64,000 nucleotides of DNA from Mesostigma viride (GCA_009746045.1 RPFO01000406.1:1594030-1658029), one strand, 5' to 3'. Numbered from the stretch's first letter, positions 52,611 to 64,000 are shown. Notes: generated by a model from the sequence alone, not told the origin. A program made the numbers and translations.

Positions 52611-55600
52611 TCAGCAGCACCAAGGTAGAAACCTCCAGGTATATACTATTGGTCTGGTACACGAAGACGTGCATGCAGAACATGACCCACGTGTCTTAAT
52701 CATACCAGGAATCAAGCCCTAGGTGAACCACTCCATATGTCGAGGGTACAACACAGAAGTCACTCTCCATGTGCCATCCAAGCTCAGATCCCCTCAACCA
52801 TCCTCAGAAACTGGTCACCAAAATCTGGATGTCATCTCAGCTTAGTCCAACCAAACTCCCACCAGAGTCCATCCCACTCAACTCAGATCCCCGTCGGATT
52901 CAATGAGTCCACATGAATCCAAGAAGGAGTAAACAGGATCAAGGCACCTAAGCCAAACAAGGCGAGGCCACTCCATGTTCTGGGACACCACCCTCCCTCA
53001 GCTAGAGTCCACGGGTGAAAGACAAGCCTGACATTCCCAGGGATAACGGGTCATCCACAGGGATCCATGCCACGAAATACTGACAACTCTCACTGCTTGA
53101 TCAGGGCAGGAAGCAGAGTGTCATGTAGCAAGGCTAACCCTCTATACAGCGAACCCCACAAAACTAACTGGGCTGCCAGGGTCCAAGGCTCATCAAAGCT
53201 AGTCACCACAGCACACCCAAAGATTCCAGCCCTTCTCAAGGGAAGAGGTAGTCAGGGACAGATGCTGTATCACCACAACAGAGTGGCAGGTAACCGAGCC
53301 ATAATAAATCCCCAATCCATCCCAACTGGGGACCTCCCTCAGATCACCAACAGGTCATAGCAGGCTGGGTGGATTCCAAGAATGCTCAATCCTAACACAG
53401 GGGCTGGCGTGAGCTTCTGCTGCAGCAAGTCCAAGGCCTGCTGACACCCGTCAGTCCACGCAAACTGGAACGAGGAAACGTCAACAGCGCCCCAGGTGGA
53501 AGTGCAGTCACCAAGAGGCAGGAGCAATCCAGCAGGAAGACGTCGCCAACAGGGTCGCCTCAGGAAGATCAAGGGTATCTCAGAAGTACACCCATGATGA
53601 AGAGAGGCCGTGGACAGGGTTGTCACCAGTGGGTACCCGCCAGCAGGTTGGGGAGGTGCCACAAAGCACAGCCAAAATAGCCCACCGATGGCCAGCGAAA
53701 CCAGGATACCACATAGTCAGGGATCTATGAGGTGAGCCCGACAGGATGAACTGAAATCCCAGGGTGAATCCACGCTATGATCCTCACAGATCTCCTCCCC
53801 ACCAGAACAAAATTCCCCCCCTCCAGTCGCACCAAAGGAGTGAGAGTGAGGTAAAGCCACATCTCCTTAGTAGCTAGTACACTCAAACCCATAGCCAGTG
53901 GCCTATGATAATCACAAGGCACACTATTTCTCCATAAGATGCCTGGGAAAACTATCCACAGCCTTGAGAGGGATAGCAGAAGATCAGTAATGCCTCACCA
54001 GCATTATGAACGGTATGCCCCAACTTGTAAATCGTAGCACACGCTACCCCCATGCAAGGGCTAGGTGCAGCCCAATCCCCTGCACGCCCTGCTCCCCACA
54101 CAAATCCCCCTCAGCATAACTGGTAAACTGGAGACTACCAGCATGCCTAATAATTCCACCCCTCTGCGTAGAATAAGCTGTAATAATCCTGGTATCAGCT
54201 TCCCAAGATTGACAGCATGACCTAGCAGGAACAAACGCCATGGGATACGCATGAAGACAGAGGCCCAGCCAACCAGAGAAGGGTGGGGGAGGCAAGTCTC
54301 TCAGCCCACTAAACCACTGGTGGCCTGCAGGGTCGCTCTATTAAGACGTCCTATGCACCTCATGACTAAAGATGGGGTGGGAACTACAGCATCCAAGACA
54401 GAGTTGCATACAAGGCAGCTTGAGAGCAGACTGAAAGCAATCACCAATCAGCCAACTGATGTGCCCAAGCTTGGCAGGGCCCCAGCAACAAAAATCACTC
54501 CCCGCATCCATCCAGGTGGCACTACCATGCAAGGTAATGTGGGCATTAGGATCGAAGGAGCCCAAGACAAGGTTGCACAAGTAGGGCAGCGTAAGGGTAT
54601 GCTGGATGAGGCCATCAGTCATCAAACAGATACACCCTCAGCTTGGCAGGGCCCTAGCAAGTAGACTGAACCATGTCCCCCTAGTCAAAGCATGGAAAGT
54701 AGTATCCATGTCCGTGGACCACGTAGACTGCCAAATGGTATTAATGTCAGTGTACCACGGATACTGATGCACATGAGGCAGGTTGTAAGGGTGGTAGAGG
54801 GCTGAATGGGTCCCCCAACTAACCCACACCTCTAAGCCATGTGAGCCCCCGCCCAGCACCAAGTAGTCCAACTCCTCAATTAAGAGTCAACGGAGTGGGC
54901 ATCATTGTCATCACTGTCATGCCAAAGATTCCATCCTGCCCCACAGTTGTAGCTCCGTTGATCCCGCCCATCATCCAACCAACAAGGACATCCTACCCAC
55001 GCAAACATGATGCCAGACCCCCCGTGCAAGCAGTCCCATTCATACAACCATCATGCTGTGCAAGCAATCAGCTCAAGGGCGGATGGTGTACTATCAAGAC
55101 AACAAGCCATCCTGGCACCATGCAAGCAAGAATAAGTCCATAGCAGGGCAAAGCAAGGGTAGGAGGTTACTCATCTGCACAAGGCTGGCTTGATGTCCAC
55201 CAGCAGGCAGGACCCAGCACTGCGTCAGGAGCAGGCACCAGCATTACAGATACTCGTCACTTGGGCGTCCCCAAGTCACCAGAGTCGCCAGCGGCCACCA
55301 TGCAGTGCTTGCAGTCGCCACCACGAGTGCTCTCAGGCCCCACCATGAGTGCTGGTAGTCGCCACCAGGAGTGCTGGCGCTCGTCACCATGAGTGCTTGC
55401 AGTTGCCACCAACAGCACTAGTCCACTACCAGGGTACTCTCCAACGTAGCCTCCATGCACCATGCCCGCCATAGACATGTTTCCAATCCCCCACTGGCCT
55501 CAAGCCCCCAAGAGGCTACTGCCACCACGCCCAATCAGCGTTGGACCACCCCCACATGTGGGTATCCAACACAGCTGTTGCCTGACTGTACAACCAAGAC

Positions 55601-57524
55601 TAGCTGCTTGCGCCGATCACGCTATGGGGAAGTGACTAAGCTGCTTTATGGAGGCCTGGGACGGACACCAATGAGCCTGGCTCCAGAAGCTGCTTGGAAG
55701 AAGGACCACATGCTGTCAACTGCCCGGACTAAACGTCAATCAGGCTGCAGGAAGGAGCCAGCACTCTTCACTATGGCACTCAGAAAACTGCCTAGTAGGC
55801 AAGCCACAGACTGCCAACCTATTAAGATAGCAGACTCGAACAGGGCTACTACCAAGTGCCAGGTAGCCAGAACTCCTAAGCCGGAGGAACACAAGGGCCT
55901 GAGGTTGTCCAACAGCCAGCAGAATTGCCCAAAAATCGAAAAAATGGGCCTAAAAACGCCTTGACCAGTGTCAAAAATTCTGATCTGAGAACTATATCAG
56001 ATATATTCACAGATAAGAACTATGACAGCAGCCCTGGTGTCCATACTTGCTGTCCTAGTGCACCTCCTAGGCCCAACAGGGACCATCTGCCAACAAGCAG
56101 TGGTAACCATCCTGTCCTGGGAGAAGTAAATGCGTGGTCACAATGGTCTGGCGCAGGTAAGGGCCCCAACTGGCAAGTGACCCACACCCCACTTGTAAAG
56201 GGACGTTGTCAAGCAAGTGGTCCACCCCCTCTGGGAACATGTGTCAAAGGACACCGTCTAGCAAGTGGGCAACCCATGCAAGAGACACCTGGCAACTCAT
56301 GGGTGCACGTGTGATACCCTCTAGGGGACAACCCACTGCAGGTATCCCGATGTCCCCTGATGTGGTGGCATCTACCATGCCATATGCCTCCATGATAGCA
56401 TCTGGCACCCTTTGGCAGACCTGGGATATCCACTCCCCCGCAGAAATTTTCTCAGGGTAACTAGACACAGCTGTCCAAGTATGATAGTGGAAACCCCGTA
56501 AATGCTGTTGTTCTGCCCTGGCATGTGTGATGCCGTCTGGAAATTACATTGCAGACATCCAGGATGTCCACTCCCCCGCAAAAAATTGCTCAGGGTAACC
56601 AGACGTAGCTGCCACCAATCTGGACAACTCCTAGGGAGCTCGCCCTACCCATAGTACCATGATGATAGTGGGAACAACACAAATGCCGTTGTTCTCCTCC
56701 CCACCAAAACCAAACCACCATACACGTGGGAGGAACCAAAGCTCAACCTAGAACGCCTCCACTGTCATGATGCTCAACAAGAAAAGGAAGAGTTTCCCCC
56801 ACAACTGAAACAAATGTTTGGCGACGCGTGAATTAAGGACGTGCCACAGTCCTTAAACAGCAAGGGTAGGCTGCCCATGCACCGAAGAAAAGGATCCTGA
56901 AAGATTGTCAAGTGAGTGCAAAAGGAACCTTGCGTAAAAAGGCAGCCATGAATCCCTACTGTCCGCTCATCCGGAGCCACCCTCAAAAGACACGAGGTGT
57001 AACCTGAGCCACACCGTAAAAATGTCGTCAAAGAAAAGCAGCACCGGGAAAAAAAAACAACCTTAGACGGCGACGTCGTCAGGCGGTCGCGGTGGTGGTC
57101 GTGCGTGCAGCCGCAACCCGGAAACCGGGTGATAGGTGCCGTCGGCAGCAACAGTGCGTCGGCTCAGCCATAACCCGTAGCGCCATGTCAGCCTGGCCGA
57201 AAACAGAGCCTGCAGGGAAAAAAGACAGCTCCTAGCAGGATTCTGGAGCCGGACCTGCTGAGCTACTGGCCCAACACTCCGCATGCCCTGCTCGAAACGT
57301 AGCAACACTTGCGTAATGCCGATATATAAAGATGTTTGGAGCTAGGCAGAGACTGCGGCGTCAGCAGCCACGACAGACAGGGCGGTGGTCGGACTTCAGC
57401 ACGATGCGGCCAGCCAGCCGAAAGCCCGTAAGTAAGGACGCTTGTCAATGAAATATTGCACGAATTTAAAGAAAGGGACGGTGACTTAGTGGTGCGTTAA
57501 TAATGGCTTATGCAACACCCTTTT
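52611..57524 (-). pseudogene. decayed coding interior of element Y
   Basis: Short minus-strand frames only. The one recognisable block is the Ty3/gypsy polymerase segment near 53400-53480. A tandem set of CACCA.GAGTGCT words occurs near 55320-55420. The region is broken in many places. Confidence 0.6.
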
Positions 57525-57755
57525 CTAGGGAGAGGTGAAGGAGAAGGTCGCCCACACCTGGTTCCGTAGGGATGAAGGTGATTGTGTAACCCGCCTCACT
57601 TCAGTCATAGAAGTACGATTGAAATTAAGTTGACGCCGTGGAGTATGAGTAGTTGTCTCAGCACCTTCCCTAGCAATGGGTTCCAGAGATGATGACGGAT
57701 CTCCCAAACCTTGATTAGTAGGGGGTAAAGGTGATTGTGTCTTCGAACTACTCAT
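57525..57755 (-). other. short 5' reading frame of element Y
   Basis: A frame starting MSSSKTQSPLPPTNQGLGDP, about 230 bp inside the 5' LTR. It could be the start of gag; there is no knuckle or capsid motif. Confidence 0.35.
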
Positions 57756-57982
57756 ACTTCCACATGGAGTCGCGATCGTCTGCCTAGTAGAGACAACGGT
57801 TACGGCTGACTTCTAGTGTTACAGAGCAAGACAGTCACATCAGGATGTGTCTCAGTCTGTAACACCGTAAGTTTTCCGCAACTCTATGAATCTTCTCGGA
57901 TGACAGACATCTGATCAACGTTGTACTACCCGGAAGGTTGCGACTTCAAGAGAAACACCAAAGTAGAGACCTCCGATACCAA

Positions 57983-58762
57983 TGTAACGACTAAAAATGA
58001 TCATCAACATCATCCACAGTCCAATATGAAAGATCTTTTACCTGGGTTGCTTTCCTGAGTCGCAGAACTTCAAGTATCCGAGCAACGTTGAGATGGAAAT
58101 TCCACAGCACGTGATTTAGGGAATCACAACCCCTTGTAGACACAAAGACAAGCTCGTGTATAGACGACCTCTGTGGAACTGAAGGACGTCTATAGCCAAG
58201 GGGCTCTTATGGATTGGACAACAAAGCCAAGCTTTATTATACCATGGTGAATCAAAACCAACGTAGCAACAATGGCGACCCCACGTCCTTGATATCGACG
58301 TGCTTGTCGAACTTGCTCCAACCTTAGCCTGAAGAGAACCAATCAGAACCATGGGATTCTATACAAGATCTTCGTATCCATCCTAGTCACACAGAACAGA
58401 ACAACACCACACACAGCCTGGCAGAATCTTTCCATGAGATCCTAAATCTGTCGTAAGCACTGAAGTCCCAAAGGAGCATTTAAGACTCAATAGTACCAAC
58501 TAACAAACTACAACCCCACGTGGATCAGGCCACGACCAATGAGGGCTCCTATCAGTAGTATCAGCCAACAAACTACAACCCTACGTGGATCAGGCCACGA
58601 CCAATGAGGGTTCCTATCAGTTGGTTGACAAAATATCAGCTCCAAGTACCGTCGTCTTAGAAACCTCATAACTTTCTCAATACTGATCCAAAAGTCCTCA
58701 AATAAAAGCCAAACATTCACAAAACAAAGGATGTAACAACAAAGTCATTTTTGCTTGTTACA
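57983..58762 (-). repeat. 5' LTR of element Y
   Basis: 780 bp, TGTAAC...GTTACA, with the primer-binding site just inside (left of 57983 on the plus strand). Confidence 0.92.
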
Positions 58763-58782
58763 TCAAGACAGGATTCTTGACA

Positions 58783-60434
58783 CCCTCCTTGCACATGATG
58801 CTGTCTATAAATACAAATGCTAGATCCTGGGCGAGGGTAGTCGGGTACCTAAGTGGATTCCCTCCTTACACGACACCCTGGTCTTGATATAAAACAGCAA
58901 GAAAAATGAGGGCAAGGTTGTGTAGCCCCATATTGTCACATGGAGTGCGCCACACGAGGGTGGAGCCAAACTGGAAACAGGCTCTTAAACTGTAAGGACT
59001 GGTTGCTCAGTGTTGAGTCTGGATGCAGACTGTAGCCGGTACTGGTTGATGCCAGGGTTGCAGCTGGAAACGTTGGGTACTGGTAGCTGCTGGTAAACCG
59101 GTGACGTCAGCTGTTGTGTGTGCACACACGATCTATGCTGTGTGTGGGTACAGTGTCTTGTGTGGTGCTGGTAGTGCTACTTTGACTTGTTTGCCAACAG
59201 GGTTTGGTGCAACTTACTGCAACTACTACAAGGTGAACTGTGACGTGAGGATGTAGAGCTGGTTGCTGGACTGCTACTTGCTAGCTAGACAAGTGCGTGC
59301 AGCTGACTGCAGCTACTATCTACTCTACGCCTGTCGTGGAGAGTCATGCATGTGCTGCTGGGTGCTACTACTTCTCCTTGCTGGCTAGGCAAGTGTGGGT
59401 AGCTGCCTGCATGGACTATGCAGTGTACTCTGTTCCTGCTGGTGTTGCCTGCTGTGCTTGTTGATGCCAGTGTGATGGTGCTGATGGGACTGTGCTGTTA
59501 CTGCTGCCTACATTACAGTATGGGGCAACTGGTTGCTAGTGGGTGTCTAGTGCTGGCACGTGATAGTGCAACTAGCTGTTACTGCTGCTAGTGGTGCCTG
59601 CAACTAGTTAAATGTGACTGAATTATAAAACTGCAACTAGTGCTGAAAACAACGTGGGGAGTTAGTGAGCACCCTCCTTAGTGTGGTGTGCAGCTGTGTC
59701 AGCAGGCTGGCCTTGAGAGCAGGACCCAGGGAATGTTCCCCTTTTTCTTGGAAACTTGGAGCATGGCAGGCTCTGGGCTCTTGAAGTGATGACCGTTTAA
59801 AAAGAATTCCGGTTTAAAAGAATGCGCCCAAAAGAATGTTGATGCCACGCGAAATGGTGCCGGTACAAAAGAAAGACCGGTTCTCATGAAAAATTCTTGA
59901 GGTAAACAGCTCCGCCGATTTCTCGTCGATGCTCACAGCTCGCGCAGCTCAGTGGGAGCCCGTCAGTGACCCCGCGCCGATTGAACGCACTGCACTCGGC
60001 CAAAAATGTGCTGCCAGGTAAAAAATCACTGGCGCTGCCTGGAACCAGAGCCGGCACCTTTTGAGTGCCAGGCTTCAGTGCCGACGTCCCCATCACCGAA
60101 ATGTTGGCGTTTGATCAGTTTCGGGCATATATAAGTATAAAAGCGTAGATCTGGCCTGCGCACCGGAGCTTGGGAAATTCTTGACGGATTTTAGCGACGG
60201 TAGGTGTCACCCCGAATATTTGGTGTTACCACACATTGAAGTAAGTCGATTGAAAGCCTTGAATTTCACGGTAGCATCTGCGCCATAATCATGGTCGTAT
60301 CAAGTACAAGAATTCGACGAAGCTGCTCCGTATATGAAAATATAAACTATGATCAAGGCGCTCAATAAATGTGAGCTGCCGCTTAGAGGTTGGTTAATTC
60401 CGTTGAAAAATCTTGCCCCGGACCTCCGATACCA
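58783..60434 (-). other. interior of element X, non-coding
   Basis: No gag or pol frame. It is rich in CTGCTGG/CTACTG words, with a purine tract at its left and the primer site at its right edge. Confidence 0.7.
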
Positions 60435-60946
60435 TGTTAAAAGGCATGGGGTTATTATTATGGGGACTTAAATTAATAATTTGTAGGTGGTGAATCATTG
60501 CCAACTTAAGCGTCAGGAGCCAGGAAAATTATTTATTACGTCCATATGGTGTGGCTTTCCATGGCTACCTCAAGGTAGCGTGAACATTGGTAATTATGGT
60601 AGGTGAGTGGTGGCGGCGGCCCTGGTATGGGCATGGGCCGACAATGGGTCGATAACGACAGCTGGTATGTTGGAACATGGTGCATGCGCATGCATGACTC
60701 GGTACGGCATGGTATGACATGCACATGACACAATACTATAATCTGGTGAAGATAGTGACCAATGGTCCTAGTGCCATTGTACAACTTGGCACATAGTCAT
60801 AGTGTCCATTCACGTAGGACAAATCCCACTTAGGTACTACTATCCGAGCATATCTATTTGTTAATTAGGGCTCGAATACAATTGCCCGTATTATAGATTT
60901 CTGCACGGTCAGCATAATGGGCATATTCAAGACAGGATTCTTGACA
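60435..60946 (-). repeat. 5' LTR of element X
   Basis: 512 bp. It ends GATTCTTGACA and is followed by the duplication AGGAG. Confidence 0.92.
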
Positions 60947-60951
60947 AGGAG

Positions 60952-61508
60952 GACGCTGCACTTGAGGCTGAATACTCTGGAGTGTACTGTGCCTCGACTG
61001 GTGCGTCCGTAGGGGAAGGGTCACCAACTGCTACTCCCGCTGACTGGTCTGCGATTTCCATGAACTCTACTGCCCGTAGGAGGTCGCAGGGGTTGTCATC
61101 TACTTCTGCCTCACCCTCGCCCGGAAGCCAGGGGAACACATCCCGTAGGCAGGAGCGGCCCACAGGGGTAGACAGGTAGGAAAACACCCGGGGGCACTGA
61201 AGGACAGCGGCTATCTGCTCCAAGGCTGGACAGCGGGAGCCACATCCTAACAGACAATGCCCGGCATCGTCGAACCCATGCACAACTAGCTGGTGCGGAT
61301 CATCAGGGGCTGGGCCGAACCACGCGACCCCAAAGAGAGCAGCCCTGACTAAAGTCGCATGCTGAGCCTGGAGGGCAGGCTGCACGATGCCACCCGGATG
61401 ACTGGAGCGTGACACCCAGCGGCCCGGAAGGGCCTCGAAGTAAAGCTCTGGGTCCGGTGGTGGAGGGGAAGGCAGCGGGCTCTCTGCCGGATGGGTAGAG
61501 TCAGCCAT
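60952..61508 (-). CDS. chromovirus post-pol frame A, first piece
   Basis: The frame begins at ATG 61508 (MADSTHPAESPLPSPPPPDP), just after the chromodomain-bearing pol end. It has a compact segment with several Cys and Trp residues (AGHCLLGCGSRCPALEQIA, then CLRDVFPWLPGEGEAEVDD). It runs to the insertion point of X. It has no recognised family and no signal peptide. Confidence 0.55.
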
Positions 61509-61619
61509 GATGGCTGCGGAGGGGAGGGGACAACCAACCATCCACCAACAGAAGGAATACAGTAAGGGAGGGGCAGGTTGCCAGCTAGAGCTGGTGTAGG
61601 GTTTTGTAGTCCTGCAACA

Positions 61620-61930
61620 AGCGGCTACAACCATCTAACTCACTTTCCGTGTACCATACTTTATCTACCTCACTACGAGCATACATCCATTTCACCTTAT
61701 ACTGGCGCTGGGTACCGCGGCCCTTTTTGATATCCCTATGGGCCACGATACTCTCTACCTCATCTTCTACCTCACCAGTATCAGGGTTATGCTCTAAAGG
61801 GGCAGGAGCTAGTTCTCTACCAGCGAACGTGCTTTGGTGATAAAGCTTCAGCTGGCTTCTATGGAAGGTGTTAGAATGTGTCTGCCAAGAGGTAGGGATA
61901 TCTATTTTATATAATGTCTAATCACCAAGA
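61620..61930 (-). pseudogene. chromovirus pol C-terminus with chromodomain
   Basis: The minus strand reads DIPTSWQTHSNTFHRSQL, then EVESIVAHRDIKKG, RQYKVKWMYARSEVDK and VWYTESEL. The V..I..H+ / +YKVKW / .W.....L pattern is a chromodomain, which in chromoviruses guides integration by binding modified histones. It is separated from the integrase piece by a 1.7-kb insertion. Confidence 0.78.
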
Positions 61931-61952
61931 AAATGTCCTCAAATGAGGACAT

Positions 61953-63639
61953 TTTTAAGCATGGATACCGTTTGTAATAACTAACACATGTCAACACATC
62001 CATGGGTACGGTATGGAACCATGTTCATTTATGATATGTTCAAGAGTTGCAATGCTTAACATCCATGAAATATGCTCATTGTATAATTGTTTACGATTTA
62101 TGAATGCAGGGGGGTCGCTACGCGAGTGACCAAATAGCACTCAAGTCAACAATATGCCAAGAAAGAAGGCATGGCCAGGTTTCATGGCTGGTCCTGAAAA
62201 TGCACCCAGGGTGCCCACAACATGTCTATGTTACACCCTCGCAGTCCTAGACCCTGCAGCCTGCCAGGGGGGGGCACAAAATGTAACTGGCAGCCAGGGA
62301 CCATGGTGGAGGCCAAACAGCAGGTGTAAAGCTAGCTCAGTCCAAAGAGTGAAATATGATGCAAATACTTGCCAAGGTTAGGTCCATGATCGTTAGTAGA
62401 GGCTCGGCTGCCACCACGGTGCTAAACCATGATGTTGAACCCTTACGTTATATATGAAACATACACTGCAAAGAGGCACAAGTTGTAACACAAGCACGAT
62501 GTAAACATGACAAGCTCAAGTTTCTAAGCCAGTCTTGATCACTTGGACATGAGTTGAAGCATTAGAACATATGGGCAACATACCAGCAAGCCTTGAAAAA
62601 CTTCTCAGCAACAAGGCAGTATATGTGTTGAATCAAACTACCACATCGCAATCAAGCACAGCGACTTCTACTTGCTGCTGTTTTGATAACGCAAGGCCGT
62701 TTACCTTTTCAGTGACGCAACGGGAAAAGAAAGTACCGCCCAGCAAACTTCCGTTATTCCCCGGACATAAACGTAATCAAAAGCACGAAGTTGGGCATTG
62801 AAAGCAACCAAAATTATCACGTCTGCGGGAGTTATAGGTTACAATACGCTTAACACGCTTACTTAGAACGATGCGGTTGAGAATGACAGTCGGATCCTTG
62901 CTCTTGACGTGCGCCCAGGCCGCCAGCTGCGCGGGCCAGCTCAAGAAATGTATATTAAAGGACGGTGACGCGTGGGAAGCACCCAGCCTTGCGGCAAAAG
63001 AAAAATATGGCTCGCGCTCGCCCTGGTTTTTGCCAGGCGCGACTGCGACATCACGACGAAAAAATAGAGACTCTTTGACGCATGCAACTGCCCAGGTCCC
63101 TCTTCTCCCCATGTCGCCCACAAGCCCAGAAGCGTACCATAACCCATACTCGCGATATCCGCAGCGCCTGGGCGGAAAAAGAAATTGTAAAACCGAACTG
63201 CGAACTGACCTATCATGCGATCTACGTAGCTCTCAGATTTTCTTCAACAATGCCAAAATCCGTTCATGAACAAAATTTTCGACATATACAAAGCACCTGC
63301 ACGTGAAGAATAGCATCTTCGAAATCATTAGATGACGATCTAAAATTCTGTCTTCGTCCGGGGCAAAATAATGCCCTATAACATTCAGGCAAGCCTCGGA
63401 ACTGGCACGACCCCATAGCCGCCACTCGACAAAACACTCCATTGCATTGCGATGTTCTTGCTATTGTAGGTACTTTTCGTCGCCTCATATTTTCCAGGTA
63501 CGGTCGACCCCTGTCGACCCCAGGGGCTTGGCGCGCTCAGTACCTATCCCAGTTTCGCGCCAAAGCCCACCAAGTGACCCTAGGACCAAATTTGGCGCCA
63601 AAACAGCGCCCCTGACCCCCCCCGTCTCAAACGAGGACT
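61953..63639. mobile_element. insertion in chromovirus pol flanked by 22-bp direct repeats, class unknown
   Basis: The hairpin word ATGTCCTCAAATGAGGACAT occurs at 61933-61952 and 63640-63659, and both copies are followed by TT. The 1.69 kb between them separates the integrase end from the chromodomain, which are adjacent in the family. Terminal repeats of a known class and a poly(A) tail were not found. A frame at 62871-63269 starts with a signal-peptide-like segment (MRLRMTVGSLLLTCAQAAS), but there is no other support for a gene. Confidence 0.5.
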
Positions 63640-63659
63640 ATGTCCTCAAATGAGGACAT

Positions 63660-64000
63660 TTCGTTTTTGGACAATAAGAAATTACCTACTCTAGACAACA
63701 CACGGAAGGGTCCTAAGAAGGCGGGCCTAAGTTTCACTTTAAGTTCTGCTTCGAACTTGTGAGCAAAACGGCCAACACGGGGGCCTTCTACTAAGACTAA
63801 ATCCCCTATATCTATTTCAGGCGCTCTTCTATCTAGGGAGGCACGCAACCTAGCAAGGTACTTAGCCTGAGCCTTTTGGTACCCTGAAATCGCGTGATCA
63901 TGTGCATTTTTCATTTTATCTAGCAAGGCCTGTACACCTTCTACAGTATCCCGGGACACATCGTCCCGGTCCCGTAAAGGACTAGCTAAGAGAGAGGTAG
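63660..64000 (-). pseudogene. chromovirus integrase C-terminal region (partial)
   Basis: The minus-strand frame, cut by the window edge, has GVQALLDKMKNAHDHAISGY and RRAPEIDIGDLVLV, then ELKVKLRPAFLGPFRVLSRV. GDLVLV followed by KL.P.FLGPF+VL is the GPY/F module at the C-terminus of Ty3/gypsy integrases. It is the 3' end of pol coming in from the right. Confidence 0.82.

Larger units (their letters stand above)
50658..58762 (-). mobile_element. gypsy-like LTR element Y, decayed inside
   Basis: It has 780-bp LTRs (50658-51437 and 57983-58762) with TGTAAC/GTTACA termini. The duplication TCAAG lies at 50653-50657 and 58763-58767, both within the 3' LTR of X. A primer site (TGGTATCGGAGGTC, minus strand) and a purine tract (TGAGGGGGAGATA) are in the right places. 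The interior has a Ty3/gypsy reverse-transcriptase/RNase-H linker segment near 53400-53480 (FAWTDGCQQALDLLQQKLTP). The coding region is broken many times. The LTRs differ at a handful of sites, so the copy inserted recently, perhaps already defective. Confidence 0.82.
50161..60946 (-). mobile_element. non-autonomous LTR element X (split by element Y)
   Basis: It has 512-bp LTRs: the right one is 60435-60946; the left one is 50161-50657 plus 58768-58782, separated by element Y. The termini are TGTT...GACA. The 5-bp duplication AGGAG lies at 50156-50160 and 60947-60951. The primer site on the minus strand is TGGTATCGGAGG, and a purine tract precedes the 3' LTR. The interior (58783-60434, about 1.65 kb) has no gag or pol frame. 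Its 3'-side interior shares words with the gag-only element (GGGTA..C.GGGTAC, GGAGTGCGCCACA), so the two are relatives. The LTRs look identical by eye, so it is young. Confidence 0.85.
26065..64000 (-). mobile_element. Ty3/gypsy chromovirus, partial, with nested insertions
   Basis: This old element reads right to left. In the window it has the integrase C-terminal region (63.65-64.0 kb), a chromodomain (about 61.63-61.78 kb), pieces of two further reading frames, and the 3' LTR (26065-26628). A purine-rich tract (GGGGGGGAGG on the minus strand, 26629-26638) directly precedes the LTR, as expected. Later insertions take up most of the span: a pogo transposon, LTR element X with Y inside it, and a 1.7-kb segment. 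Roughly 4.8 kb of the element itself is present. It is the oldest layer of the nest and is disrupted. Confidence 0.75.

Noticed and set aside
62871-63269. Signal-peptide-like frame as a host gene
   Set aside because: Only the first 20 residues look plausible; there is no domain, no splice support and no homology by eye. It is mentioned under the insertion only.

Overview
The window is eukaryotic nuclear DNA and is mostly transposable elements. Two probable host genes lie at the left end. One is the first exon of a vacuolar sorting receptor, a family of green plants and green algae. The other is a single-exon coiled-coil/EF-hand gene. Spliceosomal introns, long simple repeats, mixed base composition and a rich set of DNA transposons, L1-like LINEs and LTR elements suggest a green alga or relative; that placement is inference. 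I recognised no rRNA, tRNA or CRISPR.

Layout. 1-4.87 kb: two divergent host genes and non-coding DNA. 4.87-7.44 kb: a non-autonomous Kolobok-like element (TTAA target) carrying a SINE-like insertion. 7.44-25.8 kb: a cluster of L1-like LINE pieces. Three ORF1 copies are each split by a different DNA transposon: an autonomous Kolobok-like element (9288-13107), a piggyBac element (right end 18273) and a hAT element (20331-23499) that itself holds a 5'-truncated LINE with a restriction-like endonuclease. A BED-finger hAT fragment lies at 14.4-15.0 kb.

26.07-64.0 kb is one deep nest. The host element is a Ty3/gypsy chromovirus on the minus strand. Its 3' LTR is at 26065-26628, its chromodomain near 61.7 kb and its integrase end at 63.7-64.0 kb; the 5' part is off the window. 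Two reading frames of unknown function lie between its pol and its 3' LTR. Inserted in it are a 20.6-kb pogo-type DNA transposon (29080-49681, TA target) and a non-autonomous LTR element X (50161-60946), whose 3' LTR was hit by a gypsy-like element Y (50658-58762). The pogo transposon contains a gag-only LTR element (37012-39847) inside an exon of its transposase gene and a copia element (40966-48999) in the last intron. All five LTR elements are on the minus strand, and four show both LTRs and a 5-bp target duplication.

The most informative feature is the pogo transposase gene. Seven exons, six phase-compatible introns and a DD35D triad can be read, so the element's pre-insertion structure is clear. 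Several DNA-transposon genes change frame within or near homopolymer runs, so some apparent breaks may be assembly errors.
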